DNA of 64,000 nt, taken from contig OX235268.1 of the NCBI GenBank assembly GCA_944472135.2, positions 6,578,589 through 6,642,588 of the forward strand. The letters run 5' to 3'. This DNA comes from Trichobilharzia regenti (Eukaryota > Platyhelminthes > Trematoda > Strigeidida > Schistosomatidae). Below the pieces are notes generated by a model. It had not been told where the DNA came from, made no database searches, and saw only the letters and a list, made by a program, of their open reading frames with translations. Position numbers and translations under genes: made by a program. Below are positions 50,061 through 61,237 of this stretch, piece after piece. The first letter of the stretch is position 1; the number at the start of each line of letters is the position of its first letter.

Positions 50061-50650
50061 TTGTTATACATATATGGACAAGGAGTTCAAATTCCCAATA
50101 TCTTTCGACACAGACAAAATACCTCAATTTAGAAGTCATTTTAATAGCATACTGATAACTTCATCACGTATGATCTAATCATATATGGATAAATTATGAC
50201 AGATTAAATGCGATCAACTGTATGTAATCTACTTATGCAATTCCCCCTGTAAATTTAGACACCTAAAATTCCAGTTTCAATTTTACTCTCAACGTATATC
50301 AATCTATCTATCTGTCTATGCGTACTTCTCAATACTGATATGTACTCACTACTTATATAATCATTATCCCTTATATAATCGTTATCCCCTCTTCTGTCAT
50401 GTGTGAATGTAGGAAAGGGAAGCATTCTTAATGCTTATTAGACCATATTCTAATTATATGCATCAATAGATAATTGATGTCTCACTAATAGTAATAATAA
50501 TAGTGATATGAGAAGTACTCAGAATTCTGTTTTTCCACTCGAATGCTTAAATAATAAATAAATGAATTTCGGAGAAAAAAAAAGAAAACTGTTGTGTGAA
50601 TAAATGGTTGAAATGATTCTCCGAAAATGTTAAACGATATGAATATTGGT
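50061..50650. other. No gene recognised
   Basis: AT-rich spacer without supported feature. Confidence 0.5.
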
Positions 50651-50659
50651 TTATTCAAC

Positions 50660-51470
50660 AACACAACACGTAGAAATATTGGTTGGTCTCCGATGAAATC
50701 TCAGCACGGATACAGAGGGCTAGTTTTGCATATGCTAGTTCACGCCGTCTCTGGCTATCAACCAAAGGGCGGGTGTACTGCTCATCAGTCCTCTCCGTCT
50801 TCCTTTATGGCTAGCTGTGAGACCTAGACATTGAGAGTGGAAGACATGATCATAGGTGCCTGCGTTCTGTCTCTCGTGTGAAGTGGTATAATAAGGTGAG
50901 AAATATTGAGGTTAGACGTCGAGTTCTGGGTAGGTGGGAGGGGAAATCAATCGACGAGGCTGTGAAGCAGTTACATCGACTGAGATGGTTAGGACATGTG
51001 TTATGCATCCCTAGTCATCGCCTTCCTCGACGAGCAATGTTAACGGATATAGGGTCAGGCTGGAAAGAAGCTAGCGGAGGTCAAACAAAAACATGGCTTC
51101 ACCAGTCAATGAAATCTACAACAGTTAGTCTAAGCCATGTAGGAAGGTGTAGACTTCCCGATTGGTTGGGTTCCTCGGGACGGTAAAAATCTATGGTTGG
51201 AAACAATTGGTGATAGGGCTCATAATCCTCTTTCTCAATGGCCGGGCGTAGATGCATCCACTCCTTGTGACTTAGGATTTCCAATGAGACTATATTGTTC
51301 TTCCTTATTACTATTCCTTTGTCTCACACCTCTGTTTACTGTCTCTAGTATGCACGTCTTCTACTTTCTTCTCTTGCTTTGCGTGCTACAAGGAGGGAGT
51401 GTGGCGACTTGAACTGATGAACATATGTGCGAAGTTCTATGTCGAAAACAGCTACACAGAAATATTGGTG
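50660..51470 (+). pseudogene. Non-LTR retrotransposon 3' part (same family as 33261-35202)
   Basis: Reads [76 protein letters not shown] (frame 50878-51186), then the 3' region with AAGTTCTATGTCGAAAACAG. 5'-truncated and frameshifted, but the last 100 codons are open. Confidence 0.8.
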
Positions 51471-51554
51471 CGTTTAGTGAAATAATAGTAATAATAATAA
51501 CAATACTGAATTCATTTGTGAGATGATAAAAATAGAAAAATGTCTCAAATATGA

Positions 51555-51725
51555 TCATGGATTGACATCATTTATAGAGAGAATCATTGAAAGTCATCAG
51601 AGAGTATTGGACAACTGTTTTGTCCCAGTTAGTACGCACCGACTAGGTTTCGAAACCAGGCGCTACAGCTAACAAGATAAACTCGTAGACAATTCAGTCA
51701 CCGGGACACAACCCAGTTCTCCGTG
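51555..51725 (-). mobile_element. SINE B, diverged minus copy
   Basis: On the minus strand: box-B-like TGGTTTCGAAACC and a degraded hammerhead-like block ending TGTCCAATACTC. Paired with the plus copy that follows. Confidence 0.55.
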
Positions 51726-51754
51726 AACTCTAACTTCCAGTCTAATCTTGGCTA

Positions 51755-52105
51755 GTTCATGGCTGTAGAAATACGTTGTCTGGAGTTCTAGTGAGAAGTT
51801 GCAGCCAGTTGGGGGGGGTCTATTCGGCTAGGAATGAGGATAAATACTCGCCCAATTGACATTAACTGGTGCCAATCACACTAAAACCTTGAATTGTTAG
51901 AAGTTAAAATCAATTGGTTGGTGAATGAGTCGGCTCCAAGTGGCTCAATGGCTTACAACCTTTCCTTGTAACCTGAACATCCTTGGGTTTTAGCTCCAAT
52001 GGGATAGCAAATATGTAGTGGCGATAAGTTCCAAACTATGGGGGACGAAACACGTGCTTGCAGTACTCCCTGGTTTTGAATGGTTAACTAACTCAAATCA
52101 CAATG
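51755..52105 (+). mobile_element. SINE B, diverged plus copy
   Basis: CTAGTGAGAAGTTGCAG upstream, box-A-like AAGTGGCTCAATGGC, CTTGTAACCTG, degenerate box B, and a block at 52015-52066 with GCGATAA, then GGGGGACGAAACACGTGCTTG and CAGTAC. Third locus where family B is an inverted pair. Confidence 0.6.
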
Positions 52106-52920
52106 GGTAAAAAGCCAGTCTACGTTCAGCTTGATTATAAAGGTGAAAACATTGCAGCGATGATCAACAGAAGGCTGAGTACATCACTAGCCATAGCCTA
52201 TCCTGCAGCTAAGCTCGTTCCCATCTACCAAACAACTTGTTCTTCTCTGGTGCAATCAAAAATCGATGCATGTACTTCTCATGTTAACAACTTCAACTGT
52301 ATATACAAATTTACATGTATCTGAGGGAGCAGTTACATTGGAAGGACAGAATGATGAAGGGCATATCTACGATTTTCTGAACATGTACCAAAAAACTTAT
52401 GTCTAAAGGGAACAAATGCTTTAAACAGTGCCATCGCCAGGCATCTCCTCGACACGGGTCGGTCATGAGGTGGACGTCAAAAAGTCGTTCAAAATTATCA
52501 ATAGGCAAAAGAGCTCAATTCTCCTCAAGTTTACTGAAGCCATTTCCGACAAGAACCTGAAACCTGAATTATGCGACCAGAAAGAAGCGGTTATCAGTTT
52601 TTCTTTACCCTAGTAACTGCAGATTTTCCATTCCATATCAGTTTCTTTATTAAATGTATCACACAGTGAAACATATATATATATATATATATACTTTATG
52701 CAAATATTGAACGATTGATTTTTGTTTAAAATGAACTCTGTGCAAGTATGTTAAAATCGTTTTTGTAGATATATTTAGTAATGTCTTTGGCCTGCAAACA
52801 GTTGACTAAAAGGCAACGAAATCAACAATGATGGTACCATTTTATTCTGCAAAGGCTATTATTCTTTCTTTACTCAAATTCATTAAGGGGAATAAGTGTA
52901 TGGAGTAACTCATATCAATC
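52103..52920 (+). pseudogene. Penelope-like element, family E, GIY-YIG region and 3' end
   Basis: First frame (52103-52324): PVYVQLDYKGENIAAMINRR and NCIYKFTC, then a stop inside the GIY-YIG start; it goes on SSYIGRT, FSEHVPKNLCLKG, and KSFKIINRQKSSILLKFTEA with PELCDQKEAV (52428-52613). It matches 20693-21124. The 3' end contains a short (TA)n at about 52674-52692. Confidence 0.75.
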
Positions 52921-52924
52921 CATG

Positions 52925-54600
52925 CCGGAACTTGAAACAATTGAGTTTGGGCACTGTGGTAGAGTATAAAATTCCATTGAGGGTCAAATTTATTTTGATA
53001 AAATCACACTGTGTTATAAAGTAGTATTTACTGGTTACTACCTTTCGGGTACAATTTATTATTGCTCTTAATCATATCAAGGCAACACTTACACAACTTT
53101 CAGACCTCGTTTATATTATTCTATTATTTTCCATTGGTTGACTCGACTGGTAGTGTGGTGAGAGCAGGCTGCTAGCCGATTGGTTGGCACTAATCTACGT
53201 TAATGTCTAGGTCACTAATATGGGCCGTGAGAAAATATGAACAAGGCTGTTTCAACAACCAATCACAGCAAACTTAAATGTGGACAAATATGATTCGCAG
53301 ATAGATGGCTCTACTTTCCGAGAAATATCGAAAACAACCAATCATAAGACTGTGTTTGTCTGCTTAACTTCCGAAAAACAACCAATCAGAAGACTGCCTT
53401 TTTCTGCTTGCATAAGCCTTATTAATGCATATAAAATATATATAAATACGTGTTGATTTTCGTAATAAAACGATCTGTTGCCAGCCCTTGTCTTCTGTTG
53501 TTACAGTAGTAGCATTTTCCATATTTCCGGTATCAGTGATGAGTCATTCCTATTGCATGTGTTGGGTGTGTAGATTCGATCAACAAAGTAATCAGTAATC
53601 AACCTCTCTCTCTCTCTCCATCTACCTTTATTACTTTCTAGAATTTTGACTCTATCCCATCCACCTTATTGTGTGGTTGTGTGTTAATGTCTGCAGTGCA
53701 CTTGTTCAGCATTTTTTAAATTCATTTATCTTCGCGCGATCGATCATTCTAATCTTAGCTAAATTCTTATGTTCTGATAATCTGACTATCCCCGCTCGAT
53801 CCACTGGTTTGACCTATGTAATTGACCTCACTCACAGTCATTGCAAAGTATTTTGTAAGTTATATTATTTTGTCTAATTGGGTCAACCTACAGGATCTTT
53901 TAACCTACAGAGTTTGTCCTGGTTGAGTGAGTTTGTAGGTTTCAATGCCACCCTAATTCCTGCTTTATTCAGAATCCTCCTTATATGGTAACACTGGAGA
54001 GATACATTATATTCCCTCTTATTTATGCTATTATTAATAGTTTCACAATTATTTTTATTTTGTTTTTGGCCTTCTCTAATCTTCTTAATGAATTTTATAG
54101 GATAGTTAGTTATTTAACACCAACGCTTCTTCTATCTGTTTTAGTTCATCATTTAGGTCTTTTTTGTGCTATTTAGTGCCATTGCTCGGTTTGTTAAACA
54201 CTTAACTAAGCCTTCTGCCTTAACAGTTAACGGATGAGGTGAATTAAAGTTTAAATATCTATTAGCAGAATGCGTTGGTTTTCTATAAACACTAGTGTAT
54301 AGTTTACTTTCTTCTATTCACTTAATTTTACAATCTAACATAACTAATTCTCCTTGGTCATTTTCCGATTCAAATGTGAATTTTATTCCCTCCACTAGTG
54401 AGTTTAAATGCGCCAGGATGTTTGAGATATGTTCTGTTTTTAACACTGTGAGGGAAAGTGTCATCCACATATCTTTACCATATTTTTGGATTAAGATTAA
54501 ATGTATAAGGAGTAATTTTTTCTCGGCTGTCCATAGCTATATCTGCTGCATATTGCCTCCTATTTTGGACTCGTCAGCTGGAAGTGCCTGTATTCCGCAA
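52925..54600 (-). pseudogene. Penelope-like element, family A, with solo LTR insertion
   Basis: Reverse-complement match to 4650-6250: RT end near 54480, linker, GIY-YIG remnant near 53830, and 3' end at 52925-53150. A solo LTR at 53154-53505 cuts the 3' part; copies at 5840 and 19260 show the empty site. Confidence 0.75.
53154..53505 (+). mobile_element. Solo Gypsy LTR, 4-bp target duplication
   Basis: About 352 bp, nearly the same as the young LTR but with a ten-base longer segment (GAGAAAATAT). GTAG flanks at 53150-53153 and 53506-53509. Like the young element it is little diverged. Confidence 0.92.
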
Positions 54601-54612
54601 TGAATGACGATA

Positions 54613-54685
54613 TTCCCACTGAGGCTCAAACCTAGTGCCCATAGTTTCAAATGTCAAAGGATTATCCACTAGACCACTTGTTTAT
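54613..54685 (-). mobile_element. Sm-alpha-like tRNA head, fragment
   Basis: On the minus strand: CAAGTGGTCTAGTGGATAAT, AACTATGGGCACTAGG and TTTGAGCCTCAGTGGG, matching the head at 26090-26160. The hammerhead part is missing. Confidence 0.8.
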
Positions 54686-55180
54686 CGAGTCTTCATCCAA
54701 CATGTGCAACAGGAATGACTCATCACTCATTCCAGAAACATGGAAACTACTACTACTACTACCAATCATCAAATCAAGCGATGAAAAATAATAGAATTAT
54801 ATCAACAAAGTTAGGAAGTCGTGTGATTAGTGCCATAATATGATTATGAGCAGTAATAAATTGTGCTCGAAACGTGATCATCAGAAAATACTATTTTTTT
54901 ATTTTTGATTTTTGATTTACAGCTTGATTCCACACCGTATTTTTCGTACAAGTATGGAATTTTCAGCATGGATATCGGTAGCCCAAATTTTGCAGGCCGA
55001 CCATAGATATCAGGTGTGCGTCGGCGAGAGATCGAACCCCGGACCATGTGCATGGTCAGTGAGAGTCCTAACCACTGTGCCACCGACGCACTGTATAACA
55101 CGCTGTGAGACTTTATCAAAATAAATTTAGTCCACAATGGAACTTGAAACAAGTCAAACCCCCTTACAATCAAACTCCAG
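54686..55180 (+). pseudogene. PLE family A 3' end with SINE insertion
   Basis: Reads the conserved 3' end (CATGTGCAACAGGAATGACT, GATTATGAGCAGTAATAAAT, GCTCGAAACG) and, after a SINE A insertion, TGTATAACACGCTGTGAG. The copy at 57430-57545 shows the empty site. Confidence 0.75.
54893..55089 (-). mobile_element. SINE A in PLE 3' end
   Basis: Full copy on the minus strand with head GCGTCGGTGGCACAGTGG, box B GGGGTTCGATC and an A-rich end. ACT on both sides may be a very short target duplication. Confidence 0.85.
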
Positions 55181-55289
55181 AAAAATGCTTATTTACATGT
55201 GACCTGAAGGATCAATTTCTGCTCTGACATTGTAATTACAAATTTTGATGACAAAATTGTATCTTGAGACAAGATATCTTTCATTTTGA

Positions 55290-55940
55290 TGGTGGCTAAT
55301 AAATTTAACCAAGGAGGAGCATTTTGTCTTATTCGAAAACTCATCAGCTGGTCGACCACTATTAAAGTGATTCAGACCCAGCATCTGTTGTTTCGAACAT
55401 CAATGCTATGGATTTTTTCTAAGAAGTTTCGAGCAGTGATTCTAATCCAATACCTAAAAACAACAGGAAAGAAGTCTTTCTACTCTTCACATCTGTTCCT
55501 ATACTTCAGTAGCCCCAATGTTCAACCAGACACTGAAAGAACTCTTAACTAATCCCATTTCATCCTCCTCATCTAGATACCATTTCACGTATTCCTGTGG
55601 TTGAAGTTATGTAGGCCTTAATATAAGACATGTACGTCTACAGATTCGAGATGATTTACCAGCTTGTTTCCCTAAGGAGGGAATCGAATGTGTAAAGAGG
55701 TTAGTTCTATCCCACTTGGTTGTTACGCTGAAGTAGTCTTCAAGGTTACATATAGCGGTTGCCAGGCGATACAGTTGCATCACTCATGGAAAATTCAAAT
55801 TATTTCATTTCATACTAAAATCAACCTGCCCTGAAGATACTGTTTAGAAGGACGGGCAATGAAAGCTTTGCAATTAAATCGACCAGTTCATTGAACACAA
55901 CCACACCAAAATCATCCACGTGAGCTACAAATCTTCTCCA
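55290..55940 (+). pseudogene. Penelope-like element fragment, relative of 10350-11556
   Basis: Frameshifted pre-GIY and GIY-YIG pieces (HFTYSCG, SYVGLNIRHVRLQIRDDL) are followed by a 3' end CCTGAAGATACTG, GGGCAATGAAAGCTTTGC and CATCCACGTGAGCTACAAAT, which matches in reverse complement the one-sided tail at 10350-10386 and the arm end. It shows the tail in its normal 3' position. Confidence 0.65.
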
Positions 55941-56189
55941 TTATTCCTCTTCATCATCATATATGACACCGACGAAATGATAAGATGGTGTTACTTTCTG
56001 ACTAGGCTAACCTAAAACGTTTAACAGTGAAAAAATATTTCAGATGTCTATCTTCAATTGTCTGAAAAATGGCTGACAAAAACGTTATACTACTTACAAA
56101 CTGCTTTGTAGTAGGTAGACGTACTTTTCTAAAAAATATATATAAATGATACCTCCTTCTTTGTATAAAATTTCAAATAATTTCGCGAT
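55941..56189. other. No gene recognised
   Basis: Spacer without supported feature. Confidence 0.45.
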
Positions 56190-56640
56190 TAGGAAATGAT
56201 CTGGCGCGTCACGTAGACCACCTCGAACAAACTACAGATATTCATCTTTGCTCAGTACTCTAGATCAGACGGCTGGCCAGAAAAGATCAGCAACAGGGAT
56301 TTCTGGCAATGACCGAACCAACCAATAACCGATTGTGCAACAAATAGGCAGGAAGAAATGGAGATGGATTGGATTGGCCATACTCTGAGAAAACCATCAA
56401 GTGACTGGCATCACTAGACAAGCCATGGTTCGAGTGGAACCCGAAAGGGAAGCGGCGAGTTGGTCGTCAGTGCAAGGGTGGCTTGGAGGAGGTCATGTGA
56501 AGAGGAGATAAAAGCATGTGAGCAGACTTGGAGCGGGGTGAAAAAGTTGGCAGAAAACCGAAGGCAGTGGAGACGTGCGTGGCTGAAGCCCTATGTTCCT
56601 CTAGGAATTAAAGGAAACAATAATAATCATTTCGCGATGC
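56190..56640 (+). pseudogene. RTE-like (SR2-type) 3' end
   Basis: Short copy: ISGNDRTNQ-like remnants, WRRSCEEEIKACEQTWSGVK (frame 56460-56702), KLAENRRQWRRAWLKPYVPL, and the GGAATTAAAGGA terminus. The same family as 1-617. Confidence 0.8.
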
Positions 56641-56699
56641 CATTTCGACTCCTTTTCAAAGTGACAATTACTCACTTAATATTATTACTCATAAAAGGA

Positions 56700-56840
56700 T
56701 AGAACTTGATCACTGTGGTAGGGTATAATTCCATTATGGGGGAAATTTTATATTGATAAAGTCGCACAGTGTTATACAGTAATATTTATTATTGACCAGG
56801 TTTTGGGCACGATTTATTGTTCCTTATAACCATATCCAGG
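56700..56840 (-). pseudogene. PLE family A terminal fragment
   Basis: Matches the last ~140 bp of family A in reverse complement (CACTGTGGTAGGGTATAATT, GTTATACAGTAATATTTATT). Confidence 0.65.
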
Positions 56841-57159
56841 TACTCAACTGTGGAAAATATACACAAAAGAAGACCACGGCAGAAACATTTCATTAAACTG
56901 ATGAAGAGACTAAAATCTTAATAATCTGCACGTCGTAACTGCTCAATATCTATTGCCATCTCTTAATCCTTGCATACTTCACGTGTATTTCACTTCTAAT
57001 GCGCCTTATATTGCATCGAAATAAACTTGGGGGTTAAAATAAATAGATCAAAATGAATCAACTTAGAGGTCACTAAATAACCTTGCCCATTTTACCAGTT
57101 CGCTAGTTTTCTAGACGATACCAAGCCCCGCGGAAAAAGGGACATTTTGGTGTAGGGTT
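56841..57159. other. No gene recognised
   Basis: Spacer without supported feature. Confidence 0.45.
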
Positions 57160-57430
57160 AGTGACTCTGTCTATCTGTTTTCGACATAGAACTTTGCAAA
57201 TATGTGCACCAGTTCAAGTCGCCACACCCCCTCCATGTAGCACACAAAGCAAGAGAAGAAAGTAGAAGACGTGCATAACAGAGACAGTAAACAGAGGTGT
57301 GAGACAAAGGAATAGTAATAACGAAGAACAATATAGTTCCATTGGAAATAATAAGCCAGAAGGAGTGGATGCATCTGCCCTAGCCATTGAGAACGATTTT
57401 GAGCCATTGATATGTATCCACATGATGTGT
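57160..57430 (-). pseudogene. Non-LTR retrotransposon 3' region
   Basis: On the minus strand matches 51210-51470 (GATGCATCCACTCCTTCTGG, TTTGTCTCACACCTCTGTTT, AAAGTTCTATGTCGAAAACA). No coding. Confidence 0.7.
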
Positions 57431-57545
57431 GTTTTGGTTTTGACAGTCTTGATATGATTATGAGGAGCAATAAATTGTGCTCGAAACGTCATCAGTAAAC
57501 ATTACTGTATAATAACACTGTGAGACTTTATCAAAACAAAATTTA
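57430..57545 (+). pseudogene. PLE family A terminal fragment (empty SINE site)
   Basis: GATATGATTATGAGGAGCAA, GCTCGAAACG and TACTGTATAATAACACTGTG match 54830-55140 without the SINE. Confidence 0.7.
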
Positions 57546-57924
57546 CCCATAATGGAATTTTGACAGTCTATTATATTTTGGTATGTGTATATGGATCGAT
57601 ATTCCATTATAACTGACATTATGCTTTTGTCTGTCCACTAACTAAATAAACAATGTATGACCTTGTTATCACATGACATTACAACCAATCATGGTAAGAC
57701 GTTATCTTATGGTTTCATATGTATTAACCATTTTCAGATATACTCTTGTTTTATTATTCTTGTTCAGATTCTTTGTTTCCACGTTTCGTACATCTAAGTA
57801 TCCTTCCACTCACACATCTGTGTGACATTTATTTTCCTTTTCTGGAAAATACAAGTATCATCGTAAACCTGGTGGTCTTCTGATTTCCCTCTTTCCGCGT
57901 CAGGACTGTTAACTACCGACGAGT
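57546..57924. other. No gene recognised
   Basis: AT-rich spacer without supported feature. Confidence 0.45.
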
Positions 57925-58120
57925 ACATTTTTTATTTTTGATTTACAGCTTGATTCCACACCGTATTTTTGGTACAAGTATGGAATTTTCAGCATGGATA
58001 TCGGTAGCCCAAAATTCGCAGGCCGACCGTAGATATCGGGTGTGCGTCGGCGTGGGCTCGAACCCCGGACCATGTGCAAGGTAGGCGAGGATTCTTACCA
58101 CTGTGCCACCGACGCATAAC
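57925..58120 (-). mobile_element. tRNA-headed SINE, family A
   Basis: Full-length minus copy: head GCGTCGGTGGCACAGTGGTA, box B CGGGGTTCGAGCCC, body and A-rich tail. Very close to 61035-61230. Confidence 0.88.
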
Positions 58121-58179
58121 ATAATTGGCGACGGGGAAAACTCTAATAACTCACTCAACAGCAGTACATAACAGCCATA

Positions 58180-58560
58180 ACACAAATTGTCTCCAGCCAT
58201 TGGTTTTACTGTCCCGAGGACCCCAATCAATCGGGAAGTCTGCATCTTCCTACATGGCTGAAACTAACTGTCTTGGATTTGATTGACTGGTGAAGCCATG
58301 TTTTGGTTTGACCGGCACTAGCTCTTTTTCAGCCTGACCCTATATCAAGCAACATCACCTGTCGGTCGAGGAAGGTGTTTACTAGGCATGAGTTACACAT
58401 GTCCTAACCATCTCAGTGGATGTAACTGCTTCACAGCCTCGTCGATTGATTTCCCCTCCCACCTACCCAGAACTCGACGCCTAACCTCAATATTTCTCAC
58501 CTTATTATACCAATTCATACGAAGATAGAGTGCAGGCACCTATGATCAATGACTCTACCC
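58180..58560 (-). pseudogene. Non-LTR retrotransposon C-terminal fragment
   Basis: The minus strand has decayed [29 protein letters not shown] and ARKTWLHQS-like segments, then TAGGAAGATGCAGACTTCC. Same family as 50660-51470. Confidence 0.7.
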
Positions 58561-58639
58561 CCAGAAAACCAATCCAGTCGCTACAGTAACCAAAAAAGTA
58601 CGAGAAAAACATATATATTCTTTTAAAAATTTATTACTT

Positions 58640-60377
58640 TCTGGAATCGGAAAGACGGAATGACAAGGGCTATAGAAATCCAGGTTTCAGTAAGCTAGTC
58701 AGCCGATGTAGCTTCTGGCAATGAAATCAAAAATAAGAATGGGGACGTGGAATGTTTACACAATGTATACAGCTAAGAAGCTCGCCAAGATTACTAAAAA
58801 AAATGAGAGGATACGGCTTAAGAGTGCTTGAAATCTATGAGAGCAGATGACAAGAATGTGGACTATCGAAATTGCCAACTGAACAGTCAGTTATCTACTC
58901 CGATCAATCAAATGACAACCACTAGCACACTAAGTAAGAGGCTAACAAGACGTCAACAACACCAACCAAAGCTCTAATGTAATGGAAACCAATCTCCTTC
59001 AGGATTATGACAGCAAGATTCAGCTCAAATGGATGGAAGGTCACAGTTGTCCAATGCTACGCGCACAGTGCTACAAACAACGCGGAACAAAGAAAGAAGG
59101 AAAAGTTTTACAGACAACTACAAACATGAATAGGCAACATCCCAAATTGAGACATCAAAATCCGCATGCTCGATATGGACACAAAATTGGGACCTGATAA
59201 TACATGAATAGAGCTCATAATGGGTTGAGAGGCTCTCTGAGAGATGAATGAGAACGGAGTACTCTCTTCGCACACTTTTGTGCATTCAATGATTTAGTCA
59301 TCGGAGGCAGCGTGTCCAAGCATAAGGATATACACCAAGCAATGTGGATTTCCCCTAGTGGAAACTTACGGAAGCCTTCGAAGTGAGGACGAGAGTAAGA
59401 CAAGGCTGTCTACTATCGCCAATGATCTTCCTGATTGCAATTGATTGGATAATGCGACAGACAGACACCGGGCAATGAGGAAACAGGCATAAAATGGACT
59501 CACACAAAACATTTGGAGGATCTGGACTTCGCCGATGATATATGTCTGATTTCCCACAAACTGGAAGATATGCAAATGAAAAGCAACAAGTTGGCGATAG
59601 AAAAAGCATAAAAGATAGGACTTCAAGTGAACATAGAGAATACAGAGGTGATGACCATACCTGACCAACAACAATAGACAACAATCAGCATAAATGGGAG
59701 GAACCTGAAACAAACAACCTCCTTTACCCACCCACCCACCTACCTGGGAAGCACCGTTTCAACTACAGGAGGACGGAACTGATGAGGATATCAAAGCCAG
59801 AATCGGAAAAGCAAGACAAGCTCTCATTTCTCTCAAGTGAGTCTGTGTGGAGGTCAACAGCACTCAGCATCAAAACGAAAATAACAACCGGATTTTCAAC
59901 TCCAATGTGAAGTCAGTCAGTAATACTATACGGATCAGAGACTCGGCCAGCGCGTCATAAAGAGCATCTCAAACAAACTTCAAACCTTCATTAACAGTTG
60001 TCTTCGCTCAATACTCAACATCAAATGGCCGGTCAAAAAAGATCACCAACAGGGACCTCTGGCAATGAGCGAACCAACCAGCAACCAACCGACTGTGCAA
60101 CTAATAGGCAGGAGGAAATGGAGTTGGATTGGATTGGCCATACTCTGAGAAAACCATCAAGTGACTGGCATCACTAGACAAGCCATTGCTCGAGTGGAAC
60201 CCGAAAGGGAAGCGGCGAGTTAGTTGTCAGTGCAAGGGTGGCTTGGAGGAGGTCATGTGAAGAGGAGATGATGAAAGCATGTGGGGAGACTTGGAGCGGG
60301 GTGAAAAAGTTGGCAGAAAACCGAAGGCAGTGGAGACGTGCGTGGCTGAAGCCCTATGCTCCTCTAGGAATTAAAGG

Positions 60378-60427
<50 letters not shown>

Positions 60428-60430
60428 GAC
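58640..60430 (+). mobile_element. RTE-like element keeping 5' endonuclease and 3' end, with internal deletion
   Basis: The 5' part (58720-59360) carries an apurinic-type endonuclease remnant: RMGTWNVYTMYTAKKLAKIT, then VVQCYAPT-like and LGPDNT/LIMG-like pieces, and FNDLVIGGSVSKHKDIHQAMW. It joins at about 59370 to RT motif VRQGCLLSPMIFLIAIDW and continues to the GGAATTAAAGGA terminus and an (AAT)n tail (60380-60426). About 1 kb of the RT is missing at the junction. Multiple stops occur. It is the only copy here with its endonuclease end. Confidence 0.8.
60380..60426. repeat. (AAT)n tail of RTE element
   Basis: About 15 AAT units directly after the RTE terminus; the polyasparagine in the overlapping frame is an artefact. 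Confidence 0.95.
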
Positions 60431-60803
60431 ACACTATGAATCAGACAGATTTCCTTAAAATAACTAGAATTATAAAATGACTGAAAAAGTATCATCGTAA
60501 ATTACTAATAGGAGAAAATAAAAGAGCCATTTATTTAGCTAATTGCATAGTAAGTTTCACGCTTAACAGTGAGTGTCTCGATCACATAGTGCGCGGGCCG
60601 GCTAAATAGGGTAGGTATCGTTGAGTTGTTGTACTAAGTTGTGTGCAAGCAAGCATATAACCATTTATAATGACTTCTATAGTCCCACCCAATGAGATGC
60701 AAGCATGAGAGGAGTTGTGAAAAATAGAGAGGGGGTGTTGTCGACAGTCAGACAATATGGATTTAGCCAGACTATAATCGTGGAAAACACCCATATGGAC
60801 ATT
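60431..60803. other. No gene recognised; holds left copy of a 55-bp direct repeat
   Basis: 60723-60777 matches 62685-62741 with four differences (AGACAATATGGATTTAGCCA is shared exactly). The two copies flank the PLE that lies between. Confidence 0.55.
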
Positions 60804-61034
60804 ACAAAGAAGAGAACACAAAGTTCAGTAAAGTAGTTGGCCATCATTTCGGCGATTTCATTTTCAAAAGCAGCTGTACAATCGCATTGAAATACATAAT
60901 TTTACATGGATACATTTTCTTGTTTGACTACACATAATTACGACGGAGAATAAAAGGTGATAATTATTTTCAACTAGTTTTCAACTGGTTTTTACGAGGA
61001 GAGGCTTGGAAACAAAATTACACAGGATTAGAAC

Positions 61035-61230
61035 GGTGCGTCGGTGGCACAGTGGTTAGGACTCTCACCGACCATGCACATGGTCCGGGGTTCGAGCCCA
61101 CGCCGACGCACACCTGATATCTACGGTCGGCCTGCGAAATTTGGGCTACCGATATCCACGCTGAAAATTCCATACTTGTACCAAAAATACAATGTGGAAT
61201 CAAGCTGTAATCAAAAATAAAAATAAAAAA
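61035..61230 (+). mobile_element. tRNA-headed SINE, family A, best copy
   Basis: The tRNA-like head 61035-61109 has acceptor-like strands GCGTCGG and CCGACGC, box A GTGGCACAGTGGTTAGG and box B GGGGTTCGAGCCC. The 120-bp body follows (TGATATCTACGGTCGGCC, GAAAATTCCATACTTGTACC), then AAGCTGTAATCAAAAATAAA repeats. Transcription by Pol III is expected from the boxes. It has no coding and depends on another element's enzymes; its AAAAATAAAAATAAA end does not obviously match any autonomous element here. Confidence 0.9.
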
Positions 61231-61237
61231 ATAACAA

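Noticed and set aside
60238..60480. 80-codon frame with polyasparagine
   Set aside because: RTE remnant reading into its AAT tail.
61035..61109. tRNA gene
   Set aside because: The cloverleaf is imperfect, and the same head is present in eight dispersed copies with a common body, so it is a SINE head.
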